Source of the DNA: Nitrospiraceae bacterium
Lineage (GTDB): Bacteria > Nitrospirota > Thermodesulfovibrionia > UBA6902
Length of the DNA: 34,552 nt
Direction of reading: 5' to 3'
NCBI GenBank assembly: GCA_003599425.1
Contig: QZKC01000062.1
Location: 1 to 34,552 of the forward strand
Shown: piece by piece, positions 16,211 to 24,104 of the stretch
Position numbering within the stretch: the first letter of the stretch is position 1
Layout of the letters: the number at the start of each line of letters is the position of its first letter
Notes under the pieces: model-generated
Databases searched by the model: none
The model's input: the letters and a program-made list of their open reading frames with translations, nothing else
What the model was told of the DNA's origin: nothing
Made by a program: the position numbers and the translations under genes

Positions 16211-16603
16211 ATGTATCCTGAAGACTTGAAGTATCACAAAGAGCATGCTTGGGTGAAGGTCTCCGGTAAAAAAGCTACAGTAGGAATTACGCATTATGCG
16301 CAGGAATCTCTCGGGGATATTGTTTATATAGATGCCCCTGAAATAGATGCTGGCGTAGAGGCGGGAACAGAGCTGACGCAGATCGAATCCACCAAGGCAA
16401 CATCATCTGTCATCAGCCCGGTGAGCGGTACGGTCATTGAGTTCAATGAGGATTTGACTGACTCTCCGGAGATAATCAATGAAGACCCCTACCATAAAGG
16501 CTGGATAGCGGTTCTTGAGCTCGAGAATGAATCAGAGCTTGACGAGCTGATGGATGCAGCAGAATACGAGAAATATCTTGAGGAAGAGGTAAAACTGAAA
16601 TAA
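16211..16603 (+). CDS. gcvH: Glycine cleavage system H protein
   Basis: The 130-residue lipoyl carrier matches GcvH from end to end. It starts MYPEDLKYHKEHAWVKV. The lipoylated residue is Lys62 in IESTKATSSVISPVSG, where the usual motif is ESVKA, and the C-terminal KGWIAVLEL segment is normal. The lipoyl arm carries the aminomethyl group between GcvP, GcvT and Lpd. Only lpd is adjacent here, overlapping by one base (TAATG). GcvP and GcvT must be elsewhere, or this H protein serves as a lipoate carrier. An AAAGGAGGG ribosome site precedes the ATG. Confidence 0.93.
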   Translation: MYPEDLKYHKEHAWVKVSGKKATVGITHYAQESLGDIVYIDAPEIDAGVEAGTELTQIESTKATSSVISPVSGTVIEFNEDLTDSPEIINEDPYHKGWIAVLELENESELDELMDAAEYEKYLEEEVKLK

Positions 16604-17988
16604 TGAAAATCACTATAATCGGAGCAGGCCCGGGGGGATATGTTGCAGCAATCAGGGCTGCTCAGCTCGGTGCGGAAGTAGCAGTTATTGAAGAAAGCGA
16701 AGTCGGCGGTACCTGTCTCAACTGGGGCTGCATACCGACAAAGACGCTCATCGCCTCCGCAGAGGTGCTTCACAAAGCAAGAAATGCCGGGGATTTCGGA
16801 CTTGAGCTTGAAGGAACAGTCTCTCCCAATATCGTCAAGATCATGGAGAGAAAGAAGAAGGTCGTTGATGTGCAGATCAAAGGCATACGCGGGCTTTTCA
16901 AGTCATGGGGGGTACGGTTGATTGAAGGCAGGGGTGTTATTGAAAGCCCTAAAAAAATAAAAATTACTCTCAAAGACGGCAATGTTCAGAATATTGATAC
17001 GGACAAGATTATTATCGCCACAGGTTCCAGGCCCGCGCAGATCCCGGTCTTTCCTTTTGACGGCACCAGAATTCTGTCCAGCGATCACGCGATCAATCTC
17101 AACACCATCCCCAAAAGTCTTGTTATTGTAGGCGCTGGTGTAATAGGGTGCGAGTTTGCATTCATATATAAAGAGTTCGGCTCCGAGATCACTATGGTTG
17201 AGATGATGCCTCGTGCTGTTTCGACAGAAGACGCAGAAATATCGGATATCCTTGAAAGAGAATTGAAGAAAAAGAAGATAAAGCTCCTGACGAATACAAG
17301 TGTTCAGAAGGTTGATGTAAAAGAAGAAGGCGTTTCTGTTGTGCTTTCGGACGGGAAAACGCTTGAGGCTGAAAAGGTCCTTGTCTCCATCGGGAGAGCA
17401 GTTAACAGCAAAAACCTCGGCCTTGAAGAGGTCGGTGTGCAGATGGGGAAGAGGGGAGAGATACCCGTGAATGATAAAATGGAAACAAATATCGAGGGTA
17501 TCTATGCAATTGGCGATGTGGTAGGCGGCATCATGCTTGCACACCTTGCATCAAAGCAGGGGCTTATTGCAGCGGAAAATGCAACCGGGGGGAACGCAGT
17601 CATAAAATACGACGTCGTTCCCGCAGCGATCTTTACAAGCCCTGAAATAGCCTCTGTCGGGTTGAGGGAACATCAGGCCAAAGAAAAGGGCCTTGCGTAT
17701 AAAGTCGGAAGGTTCCAGTTCAGGTCTCTCGGAAAGGCGCACGCGATGGGAGAGATTTCCGGGCTTTTCAAGATAATCTCTGAAGAAGGCACTGACAAGA
17801 TACTGGGGGCGCATATCATCGGACCTCATGCCTCTGATCTTATACATGAACTGGCATTAGCTATGGAAGGCGGTCTCACCGTGCATGATATTGCACATAC
17901 CATCCATGCCCATCCCACACTCGCAGAAGGCGTTATGGAGACTGCAGAAGACGTTCACGGCATGGCGGTTCACTGCCCGAAGAAGTAG
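16603..17988 (+). CDS. lpd: Dihydrolipoyl dehydrogenase
   Basis: The 461-residue flavoprotein belongs to the pyridine-nucleotide disulfide oxidoreductases. The FAD-binding GAGPGGY starts at residue 7. The redox-active pair is Cys38 and Cys43 in GGTCLNWGCIPTK. The NAD-binding VGAGVIGCEFA and the second FAD motif YAIGDVVGG are present. The interface histidine-glutamate pair is seen in HAHPTLAEG. It re-oxidises the lipoyl arm of GcvH, and possibly of other 2-oxoacid complexes, with NAD+. Coupling to gcvH through the overlapping start makes glycine cleavage the first choice. Confidence 0.95.
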   Translation: MKITIIGAGPGGYVAAIRAAQLGAEVAVIEESEVGGTCLNWGCIPTKTLIASAEVLHKARNAGDFGLELEGTVSPNIVKIMERKKKVVDVQIKGIRGLFKSWGVRLIEGRGVIESPKKIKITLKDGNVQNIDTDKIIIATGSRPAQIPVFPFDGTRILSSDHAINLNTIPKSLVIVGAGVIGCEFAFIYKEFGSEITMVEMMPRAVSTEDAEISDILERELKKKKIKLLTNTSVQKVDVKEEGVSVVLSDGKTLEAEKVLVSIGRAVNSKNLGLEEVGVQMGKRGEIPVNDKMETNIEGIYAIGDVVGGIMLAHLASKQGLIAAENATGGNAVIKYDVVPAAIFTSPEIASVGLREHQAKEKGLAYKVGRFQFRSLGKAHAMGEISGLFKIISEEGTDKILGAHIIGPHASDLIHELALAMEGGLTVHDIAHTIHAHPTLAEGVMETAEDVHGMAVHCPKK

Positions 17989-17991
17989 TCG

Positions 17992-18090
17992 GATTATTCA
18001 TAAACTTAATCGGGAGCAAGCCATGATTCGAGAACATCTTGAACGCAATGAATTATTAAAATACTTAAACATACACATGCGAACAGAATG
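17992..18090. repeat. Truncated copy of the MITE-like repeat, left half
   Basis: ATTCATAAACTTAATC, GGAGCAAGCCATGATTCGAG and ACACATGCGAACAGAATG follow the first 115 bp of the 289-540 element closely. Similarity stops after about 18090, where a CACAGAGG-type repeat takes over. It lies directly after the lpd stop. Confidence 0.75.
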
Positions 18091-18092
18091 TC

Positions 18093-18140
18093 AGCCTCAC
18101 CTTTGTGCCTCTGTGCCTTTGTCCCTGTGTGCCTTCTATT
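18093..18140. repeat. CTTTGTGCC/TCTGTGCC-type short repeat
   Basis: A run of imperfect 8-9 base units (CTTTGTGCC, TCTGTGCC, TTTGTCCC, TGTGTGCC) separates the MITE fragment from kdsA. It is the reverse complement of the CACAGAGGC type seen at 14517. Confidence 0.6.
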
Positions 18141-18175
18141 GGAACAGAGTTCGCTATGAATAGTGCAGGTTAAGT

Positions 18176-19009
18176 GTGGCTACAAAAGAAATTAAAATTG
18201 GAACTGTCTGTATCGGAGGCGGAAATCCTCTTGTCTTCATCGCTGGCCCCTGTGTTATCGAGACTGAAAAGACAACATTAGAAATAGCTTCAAAACTAAA
18301 AGAAATATCACAGAAAATTAATATTCCCTTCATCTTTAAAAGCTCTTATGACAAAGCGAACAGGTCCTCAGTAAATTCTTACAGGGGGCCAGGCATTGAC
18401 GAGGGCCTTGGTACACTTCAAAAAGTTAAAGAAAAACTTGAAGTGCCCATCCTTTCCGACATTCATTCAGTTCTGGAAATTCAAAAGGCGGCTGAGGTGG
18501 TTGATGTCATTCAGATACCGGCTTTTCTGTGCAGGCAGACCGATATAATAATTGCAGCTTCTAAGACCGGTAAGCCAGTCAATATCAAAAAAGGGCAATT
18601 CCTTTCTCCGTGGGATGTAAAAAATATTGTTGAGAAATTCATATCTACCGGCAATCATAATCTCTTTCTTACGGAAAGAGGGGAATCATTCGGATACAAT
18701 AACCTTGTCGTTGATATGCGTTCGATACCGGTAATGCGATCTTTCGGATACCCTGTTGTTTATGATGCAACACACAGCGTGCAACTGCCCGGAGGGCAGG
18801 GAAGCTGCTCCGGCGGTCAGAGAGAGTTTATCGAACCTCTCGCAAGAGCTGCAGTTGCTGCTGGGTGTGAAGCGGTATTCATGGAAGTTCACAAAGATCC
18901 TGACAAGGCATTGTGCGACGGGCCGAACATGCTGGACCTTGAGGGATTTACTGAGCTGGCAAAAAAATTAGTGGAACTGCATCAGTTGGTGAAAGAATGG
19001 ACATCATAA
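18176..19009 (+). CDS. kdsA: 3-deoxy-D-manno-octulosonate 8-phosphate synthase, metal-dependent class
   Basis: The 277-residue TIM-barrel enzyme condenses phosphoenolpyruvate with arabinose 5-phosphate to form KDO 8-phosphate, the first committed step to the LPS inner core. FIAGPCVIE gives Cys26, which marks the metal-requiring class; E. coli-type enzymes have Asn there. The other expected ligands are His in YDATHSVQLPGG, Glu in FMEVHKDP and Asp in LCDGPNML. FKSSYDKANRSS is the substrate loop. The start is GTG 18176, with a weak AGGTTAAG site. The 3' end overlaps kdsD by 13 bp. Confidence 0.95.
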   Translation: MATKEIKIGTVCIGGGNPLVFIAGPCVIETEKTTLEIASKLKEISQKINIPFIFKSSYDKANRSSVNSYRGPGIDEGLGTLQKVKEKLEVPILSDIHSVLEIQKAAEVVDVIQIPAFLCRQTDIIIAASKTGKPVNIKKGQFLSPWDVKNIVEKFISTGNHNLFLTERGESFGYNNLVVDMRSIPVMRSFGYPVVYDATHSVQLPGGQGSCSGGQREFIEPLARAAVAAGCEAVFMEVHKDPDKALCDGPNMLDLEGFTELAKKLVELHQLVKEWTS

Positions 19010-19962
19010 AACAGGCCAAACGCATCCTTAAAATAGAATCTGACGCAATCAAGTTTCTGATTGACCGCATTGATGATAATTTTGTCAGGGCTATTGATAT
19101 TATGTATTCCTGCGAAAGCAAGGTAGTTGTGACAGGGATGGGCAAGTCAGGCATCATCGGCAAGAAAATAGCCGCCACACTTGCGTCTACAGGGACTCCT
19201 GCATTCTACCTGAATCCTGCTGAAGGAAGTCACGGCGATGTAGGCGTTGTCTCGAAAGGGGATGTCGTGCTCGCGATCTCAAACAGCGGGGAAACAGATG
19301 AGATCCTCAGGCTGCTCCCAACATTAAAGAGGCTGGATATCAGGATAATCTCCATGACCGGCAATTCGCAATCAACGCTTGCAAAGTCATCAGATGTTTT
19401 CCTTGATGTCTCTGTGAAGGAAGAAGCATGTCCTATGGGCCTGGCCCCGACAGCTTCCACGACTGCGGCGCTTGCTATGGGAGACGCGCTGGCAATAACT
19501 CTGCTCAGCAAAAAAGGATTTACTGAGGAAGATTTTGCGTTTTTTCATCCCGGAGGAAATCTCGGGAAAAAACTTCTTCTGACTGTCAACGACCTTATGC
19601 ATACAGGAAGCGCGCTGCCGGTGGTAGGGGCCGATACACTTATGAAAGACGCGATCATCGAAATGTCTTCAAAAAGGCTGGGGATCACGGCGGTTTCCGA
19701 CAGCAATTTCAAATTGCTCGGAGTGATCACTGACGGAGACCTTAGACGGGGCCTTGAGAAATGGGACGAAAAGTTTTTCTCGTTGAAAGCGGAGGATGTC
19801 ATGACCTACAGACCGAAGACAATAACGCATACAACACTTGCGGCAAAAGCTGTAGCTGTAATGGAAAAATATTCCATCACGGTGCTTATTGTTACCGATG
19901 AGGAAAATACCATAAAGGGTGTTATTCATCTGCATGATCTATTGAAGGCTGGGATAGTATGA
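18997..19962 (+). CDS. kdsD: Arabinose-5-phosphate isomerase (KdsD/KpsF)
   Basis: The 321-residue enzyme makes the arabinose 5-phosphate used by KdsA from ribulose 5-phosphate. An N-terminal SIS domain has VTGMGKSGIIGKK (about 43-55), the NPAEGSHGD loop, and LAPTASTTAALAMGDALA with the conserved Thr/Ser cluster. Two CBS domains follow (about 205-321), with GVITDGDLRR and the terminal GVIHLHDLL. Gene order with kdsA and kdsC, and overlaps at both ends, support a KDO operon. CBS domains suggest allosteric control by a nucleotide or sugar. Confidence 0.94.
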   Translation: MDIIKQAKRILKIESDAIKFLIDRIDDNFVRAIDIMYSCESKVVVTGMGKSGIIGKKIAATLASTGTPAFYLNPAEGSHGDVGVVSKGDVVLAISNSGETDEILRLLPTLKRLDIRIISMTGNSQSTLAKSSDVFLDVSVKEEACPMGLAPTASTTAALAMGDALAITLLSKKGFTEEDFAFFHPGGNLGKKLLLTVNDLMHTGSALPVVGADTLMKDAIIEMSSKRLGITAVSDSNFKLLGVITDGDLRRGLEKWDEKFFSLKAEDVMTYRPKTITHTTLAAKAVAVMEKYSITVLIVTDEENTIKGVIHLHDLLKAGIV

Positions 19963-20525
19963 AGACAATGGGGCGAGGGACAAGGGGCAAGGGGCAGGGC
20001 CGGAAATACATTGAAGCAAAGGCAAAGAAGATCAAAATCCTTGTCCTCGACGTTGACGGGGTCATGACCGATGGGAGCATCATCCTTGATAATGAAGGCA
20101 ACGAACTGAAGAGGTTTCATGTGCGCGACGGACACGGGATAAAAATGCTCGGGAAGGCGGGGATCAAAACCTGCATCATCACGGGGCGAAAATCGAAGGT
20201 CGTGGAAATAAGGGCCGGAGAGCTCGGCATAACAGATGTGTATCAGAAGATTTTCAAAAAATCAGTAGTCTACGAAGAGCTGATGAGAAAATATGATTGC
20301 ACTGACGAGAACGTTGCCTTTATGGGAGATGATATTGTCGACGTCGAGCTACTAAAACGTGCCGGGATATCTGCTGTGCCTTTGGACGCTGATGACGAAG
20401 CGAAAAAATATGCTTCCCTTGTCATGAAGAAAAGCGGCGGCAGGGGAGCTGTGAGAGAGTTCACGGACCTGATACTGAAAGCATCAGGCCTGTGGAAAAA
20501 AGTATCCGGGGAGTTCCTTGGTTAA
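19959..20525 (+). CDS. kdsC: KDO 8-phosphate phosphatase (KdsC) with repeat-derived N-terminal tail
   Basis: The 188-residue C0-type HAD phosphatase removes phosphate from KDO 8-phosphate. Catalytic Asp31 and Asp33 lie in VLDVDGVMTDG, Thr in CIITGRKSK, and the second acidic site in FMGDDIVDVELL. No cap insertion is present, as expected for tetrameric KdsC. Residues 4-15 (MGRGTRGKGQGR) are encoded by four period-7 units (19970-19997), so the tail is a translated tandem repeat. No other ATG, GTG or TTG occurs in frame before the catalytic motif, so the tail is likely kept. The start overlaps kdsD by four bases (ATGA). Confidence 0.93.
   Translation: MKTMGRGTRGKGQGRKYIEAKAKKIKILVLDVDGVMTDGSIILDNEGNELKRFHVRDGHGIKMLGKAGIKTCIITGRKSKVVEIRAGELGITDVYQKIFKKSVVYEELMRKYDCTDENVAFMGDDIVDVELLKRAGISAVPLDADDEAKKYASLVMKKSGGRGAVREFTDLILKASGLWKKVSGEFLG
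19970..19997. repeat. Period-7 tandem repeat inside kdsC
   Basis: GGGGCGA, GGGACAA, GGGGCAA and GGGGCAG lie in perfect register at the 5' end of the kdsC reading frame. Period 7 in a reading frame encodes a non-repeating but Gly/Arg/Lys-rich peptide. A change of one unit would shift the frame. Confidence 0.9.
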
Positions 20526-21039
20526 CGTTCCAACCATTATTACGTTCAGCAGGATGGTGATTATCATTCCTTTTGTCATGGTCGCTTCCCGGAATCCCTT
20601 CCTTGGTGCGTTGCTTTTTGCAGTAGCCTCACTGACTGACCTCCTTGACGGTTATCTTGCGAGAAGGTCGCAGCAGGTCACAAAACTCGGAATACTCCTT
20701 GACCCCATCGCTGACAAGCTGCTTGTTATATCGGCGCTTATAGTGCTTGTTGATATGGCGATCATTCCTTCCTGGATAGCCATAGTCATTATCGCAAGGG
20801 AATTTATTGTTACGGGACTGAGGGTGGTCGCCCTGTCAAAGGACCTCGTCATACCTGCTGAAATGGGAGGAAAAATAAAAGTTGTCGCGCAGGTTGCTTC
20901 GATACTGGTGCTGCTTCTGGACCAAACGCTGATCGCTATCGATCTGTACAGCATTGGAATTTTCCTGCTCTGGGTAGCCATGATACTTGGGGTCGTTTCC
21001 GGGATTCAGTATTTCATCCTTTTCTGGAAACGATTATGA
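20518..21039 (+). CDS. pgsA: CDP-diacylglycerol-glycerol-3-phosphate 3-phosphatidyltransferase
   Basis: The 173-residue inner-membrane enzyme makes phosphatidylglycerol phosphate. The CDP-alcohol phosphotransferase signature is complete: D41-x2-D44-G45-x2-A48-R49-x8-G58-x3-D62-x3-D66. Membrane helices surround it. The TTG start at 20518 (MVNVPTIITFSRM) matches the usual PgsA beginning and follows CCGGGGAG. It overlaps kdsC by eight bases. No upstream ATG in frame is better. It links LPS-core and phospholipid genes in one unit. Confidence 0.9.
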   Translation: MVNVPTIITFSRMVIIIPFVMVASRNPFLGALLFAVASLTDLLDGYLARRSQQVTKLGILLDPIADKLLVISALIVLVDMAIIPSWIAIVIIAREFIVTGLRVVALSKDLVIPAEMGGKIKVVAQVASILVLLLDQTLIAIDLYSIGIFLLWVAMILGVVSGIQYFILFWKRL

Positions 21040-21686
21040 CACCCTCACTCGTTACCTTTTATCCGCTTTTATATTTGATAATACCTTTCGCGTTTTTTAT
21101 GGGCTCAATCCCCTTCGGTCTTCTATTCACACGCAAAAAAGGAGTTGATCTCAGAACATCGGGAAGCGGGAACATTGGCGCGACAAATGTATTGAGGACT
21201 GCCGGCAAACTGCCCGCAGTGATGACATTGCTCGGAGATGCCCTCAAGGGGGCAATCCCTGTTCTGCTCTGCAATTACCTTATTTCCAATAGCGGTCAGC
21301 CCACAGATTTTATGAATAATGCAAAAGCCCTGTGGGGCGGCATTGCGGGTACGGCAGCAGTAGCAGGCCATATATTTTCGATCTTTCTTTCCTTCAAGGG
21401 AGGGAAGGGGGTTGCAACTGGTTTCGGTGTTTTATTGGCATACAGTCCTGTTACAGCGCTCGTGACATTGCTCATATGGATAGGTGTTGCGCTCATTACA
21501 AAATATTCGTCTCTCGCGGCTATTGCGGCAGTTACGGCTCTGCCGATCACTCTTGCGTTCGTTGACTTCTCCATGATAAAAATATTTTTTGGGATAATGC
21601 TTGCTGTGTTGATAGACTATAAGCATAAAGATAACATGAAAAGACTTATGCAGGGACAAGAGTCAAGGATAGGGGGAAGGAAATGA
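21036..21686 (+). CDS. plsY: Acyl-phosphate:glycerol-3-phosphate acyltransferase
   Basis: The 216-residue multi-pass membrane protein makes lysophosphatidic acid from acyl phosphate and glycerol 3-phosphate, the first step to membrane lipids. The three PlsY motifs are present: GSIPFGLLF after the first helix, [14 protein letters not shown] (42-55), and [12 protein letters not shown] (about 120-131). A basic tail ends RIGGRK. It overlaps pgsA by four bases (ATGA) and queC by four bases, showing tight coupling. Confidence 0.93.
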   Translation: MTPSLVTFYPLLYLIIPFAFFMGSIPFGLLFTRKKGVDLRTSGSGNIGATNVLRTAGKLPAVMTLLGDALKGAIPVLLCNYLISNSGQPTDFMNNAKALWGGIAGTAAVAGHIFSIFLSFKGGKGVATGFGVLLAYSPVTALVTLLIWIGVALITKYSSLAAIAAVTALPITLAFVDFSMIKIFFGIMLAVLIDYKHKDNMKRLMQGQESRIGGRK

Positions 21687-22444
21687 AAAAAGCGGTAGTC
21701 CTGTTAAGCGGCGGGGTTGATTCAACAACTGCCCTGGCGATCGCAAAGGCGCAGGGGTTTGAAGTATATGCGTTGAGTTTTGATTATGGACAGAGGCATA
21801 AGATAGAACTTCAGTTGGCATCTTTGAACGCAAAGAAATTCAATGCCGCACAACATCTCGTAATAAATATCGATCTCAGGGAGATAGGCGGTTCAGCCCT
21901 GACCTCGGAGATTGAAGTACCAAAGACAGGAAACAGGGGTCAGGAGTCAGGGATTAGTAAAGAAAAACCAATCCCCATCACTTACGTTCCTGCGCGCAAT
22001 ACTATTTTTCTTTCATTCGCGCTTGGATGGGCTGAAGTGCTGAAAGCAGAAGATATTTTCATAGGCGCGAACGCAGTGGATTACAGCGGCTATCCTGATT
22101 GCAGGCCTGAATTCCTGAAGGCATTTGAAGATATGGCCAATCTCGCCACAAAGGCCTCTGTCGAGGGGAAGTGCAGATTTACTGTCCAGTCCCCGTTGAT
22201 CTCCCTTACAAAAAGCGAGATTATTCAGAAGGGGATCAAGCTTGGAGTTGACCATTCGCTGACATGGAGCTGTTATGATCCGCAACCACTTAGAGTCAGG
22301 AGTCAAGAGTTAGGAGTCAAGAGAAAAAAGCTTAACTCGAAACCCATAACTCCATACTCTGAATTCAGGCCGTGCGGATGCTGTGACAGCTGTCTGCTCA
22401 GGGCAAAGGGTTTCAGGGAAGCGGGTGTAAAAGATCCGCTGTAG
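21683..22444 (+). CDS. queC: 7-cyano-7-deazaguanine synthase (QueC) with two repeat-derived insertions
   Basis: The 253-residue ATP-dependent enzyme converts 7-carboxy-7-deazaguanine to preQ0 for queuosine synthesis. The PP-loop SGGVDSTT is at 9-16, YVPARNT and [14 protein letters not shown] are present, and the zinc site is Cys of TWSCYDP plus PCGCCDSC. Two segments are foreign to the family. About residues 81-94 are coded by period-7 repeats at 21925-21952. About residues 203-222 are coded by period-7 repeats at 22292-22319, between the first zinc Cys and the other three. Both keep the frame. The protein is probably still active, because the insertions fall in loops and the motifs are intact. 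Confidence 0.93.
   Translation: MKKAVVLLSGGVDSTTALAIAKAQGFEVYALSFDYGQRHKIELQLASLNAKKFNAAQHLVINIDLREIGGSALTSEIEVPKTGNRGQESGISKEKPIPITYVPARNTIFLSFALGWAEVLKAEDIFIGANAVDYSGYPDCRPEFLKAFEDMANLATKASVEGKCRFTVQSPLISLTKSEIIQKGIKLGVDHSLTWSCYDPQPLRVRSQELGVKRKKLNSKPITPYSEFRPCGCCDSCLLRAKGFREAGVKDPL
21925..21952. repeat. Period-7 tandem repeat inside queC (first)
   Basis: GACAGGA, AACAGGG, GTCAGGA and GTCAGGG lie in register, followed by a diverged unit. They encode part of an extra loop before [10 protein letters not shown]. Confidence 0.88.
22292..22319. repeat. Period-7 tandem repeat inside queC (second)
   Basis: AGAGTCA, GGAGTCA, AGAGTTA and GGAGTCA lie in register and are followed by AGAGAAA. They encode a basic loop within the zinc-binding region. 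Confidence 0.88.
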
Positions 22445-22446
22445 AC

Positions 22447-22535
22447 TCATCCTTCGACAAGCTCAGGATGACACGAATCGAAGGACTCAGGGTAACATTG
22501 CTTGTCATGGTGAGCTTGTCGAACCATGGATTCTC
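22447..22535. repeat. Dispersed palindromic repeat (TTCGACAAGCTCAGGATGA type) between queC and the island
   Basis: CCTTCGACAAGCTCAGGATG near 22450 faces TGGTGAGCTTGTCGAACCAT near 22512, giving inverted CGACAAGCTCA and TGAGCTTGTCG arms. This is a widespread type of repeat in several bacterial phyla. It lies at the junction between the housekeeping operon and the accessory island. The rest of 22536-22598 holds nothing recognisable. Confidence 0.75.
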
Positions 22536-22598
22536 GATTACTGATTGCAGTAATGACAAACAATGTGAGTTTATTTATTCATTTCTTAATAAATCACA

Positions 22599-22627
22599 TT
22601 GCAATCCATTTTTTTTTACGATAGAAT
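22599..22627 (+). promoter_or_regulatory. Sigma70-like promoter at the head of the island
   Basis: TTGCAA (22599-22604), a 17-bp spacer with a T-tract, and TAGAAT (22622-22627) lie about 80 bp before ATG 22710. It is the only strong promoter between queC and the first island gene. Confidence 0.65.
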
Positions 22628-22709
22628 TTTCTCAAGAATAAATCTCGTTCATAAGACAAGGAGACTTTGGGGACATAATGGGTGAAATTTATCTGAAGGG
22701 GACTGAACA

Positions 22710-24038
22710 ATGAACCGTCCGCTCTGTTTTGTTCTCATGCCGTTTGGGAAAAAACCAAATACGTCAGGCGTATTAATTGATTTTGACGCGGTCTATGATG
22801 AGCTCATAGCGCCTGCGATTAAAGAAGCTGGTCTTGAACCATTACGTGCCGATGAAGAGATGACCGGCGGGATCATCCACAAACCAATGTTTGAACGCCT
22901 CATCCTGTGTGAATATGCGGTAGCTGATCTTACTACAGCGAATGCGAATGTCTTTTATGAACTGGGGGTCAGGCATGCTGTGCGTCAATGGTCTACTGTG
23001 CTTATTTTTGCCGAGGGTGGCAGTCAGTTGCCGTTTGATGTCGCGCCACTAAGGGCAATGCCTTATCGCCTGACCACTGAAGGTAAACCTGCTGATATTG
23101 ATGCCACAAAGAAGGCATTGACTGAACGCCTGATGGAAGCAAAGCAGCCAGTGACTGACAGCCCGGTCTTTCAGCTCGTTGAGGGGTTCCCTGAGATCGA
23201 TCATACCAAAACTGATGTCTTCCGCGACCGGGTGAGATATTCAACTGAAGTGAAACAACGATTGGCTGCTGCAAGGAAACAGGGAACAAGCGCATTGCAG
23301 AGTATTGAGAAAGAACTTGGAGACATCGAGGACACTGAAGCCGGGATAGTGATGGACCTCTTCCTCTCTTACCGCGCTGTCAAGGCATGGCCGGAAATGA
23401 TCGGTCTTATGAAGAAAATGTCACCGCCGCTTGCATCAACTGTTATGGCCCAGGAACAACTCGCTCTTGCACTGAACCGGAATGGAGAGGGAGAAGAGGC
23501 AGAAAGGGTGCTCATAGACCTGATCAGCAAACGAGGCCCAAGCAGCGAGACCTACGGCATCCTCGGAAGAGTGTATAAGGACAGGTGGGAAACAGCTCAA
23601 AAAGCCGGGAATAAATTCGAAGCAGCAAGTCTCTTGAACAAGGCCATTGATGCCTATCTGAAAGGTTTTGAATCAGACTGGCGCGATGCTTATCCCGGCG
23701 TCAACGCTGTCACTCTCATGGAACTGAAAGAACCGCCTGATCCACACAGGTTTACGCTTATCCCTGTCGTTTCTTATGCAGTTGAACGCAGGATAGCAGC
23801 CGGGAAACCCGACTACTGGGATTTCGCCACACGTCTTGAGCTGGCAGTATTGGCTAAGGACAAAGAAAAAGCCATGGCAGCGCTCGGTGATTCCCTCGCG
23901 TCAGTAAGGGAAACGTGGGAACCTGAAACCACGATACGGAATCTGCGTCTGATACGCGAGACGAGGGAGGGTAGAAGGGATACTGTTCCATGGGCAAAAG
24001 AGATCGAAGAGGAACTGGAGAAAAGGATAGGCAGGTAA
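22710..24038 (+). CDS. Deoxyribosyltransferase/TIR-like domain fused to a TRAFs-binding (DUF4071)/TPR-like region
   Basis: The 442-residue cytoplasmic protein has two parts. Residues 1 to about 130 form a Rossmann-like domain of the nucleoside 2-deoxyribosyltransferase/TIR type. FVLMPFGKK and FDAVYDELIAPAI precede ADLTTANANVFYELGVRHA (72-90), where Glu84 is the likely catalytic residue. Residues about 150-440 are helical, with TPR-like pairs (LALALNRNGEGEEAERVL, YGILGRVYKDRWE) and a YPGVNAVTL segment, resembling the TRAFs-binding region of ASK-type MAP3 kinases. Related helical sequence forms the N-terminus of the patatin protein at 32108. The probable role is a nucleotide- or NAD-directed effector/sensor in a conflict system; the substrate is unknown. 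The Shine-Dalgarno sequence is GAAGGGGAC. Confidence 0.65.
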   Translation: MNRPLCFVLMPFGKKPNTSGVLIDFDAVYDELIAPAIKEAGLEPLRADEEMTGGIIHKPMFERLILCEYAVADLTTANANVFYELGVRHAVRQWSTVLIFAEGGSQLPFDVAPLRAMPYRLTTEGKPADIDATKKALTERLMEAKQPVTDSPVFQLVEGFPEIDHTKTDVFRDRVRYSTEVKQRLAAARKQGTSALQSIEKELGDIEDTEAGIVMDLFLSYRAVKAWPEMIGLMKKMSPPLASTVMAQEQLALALNRNGEGEEAERVLIDLISKRGPSSETYGILGRVYKDRWETAQKAGNKFEAASLLNKAIDAYLKGFESDWRDAYPGVNAVTLMELKEPPDPHRFTLIPVVSYAVERRIAAGKPDYWDFATRLELAVLAKDKEKAMAALGDSLASVRETWEPETTIRNLRLIRETREGRRDTVPWAKEIEEELEKRIGR

Positions 24039-24104
24039 TTTCGCGGCTCTCAATAAAAATCTAATTAATATTAGTCAAGTGAAATGACATGAGAAAGGAC
24101 TCTT

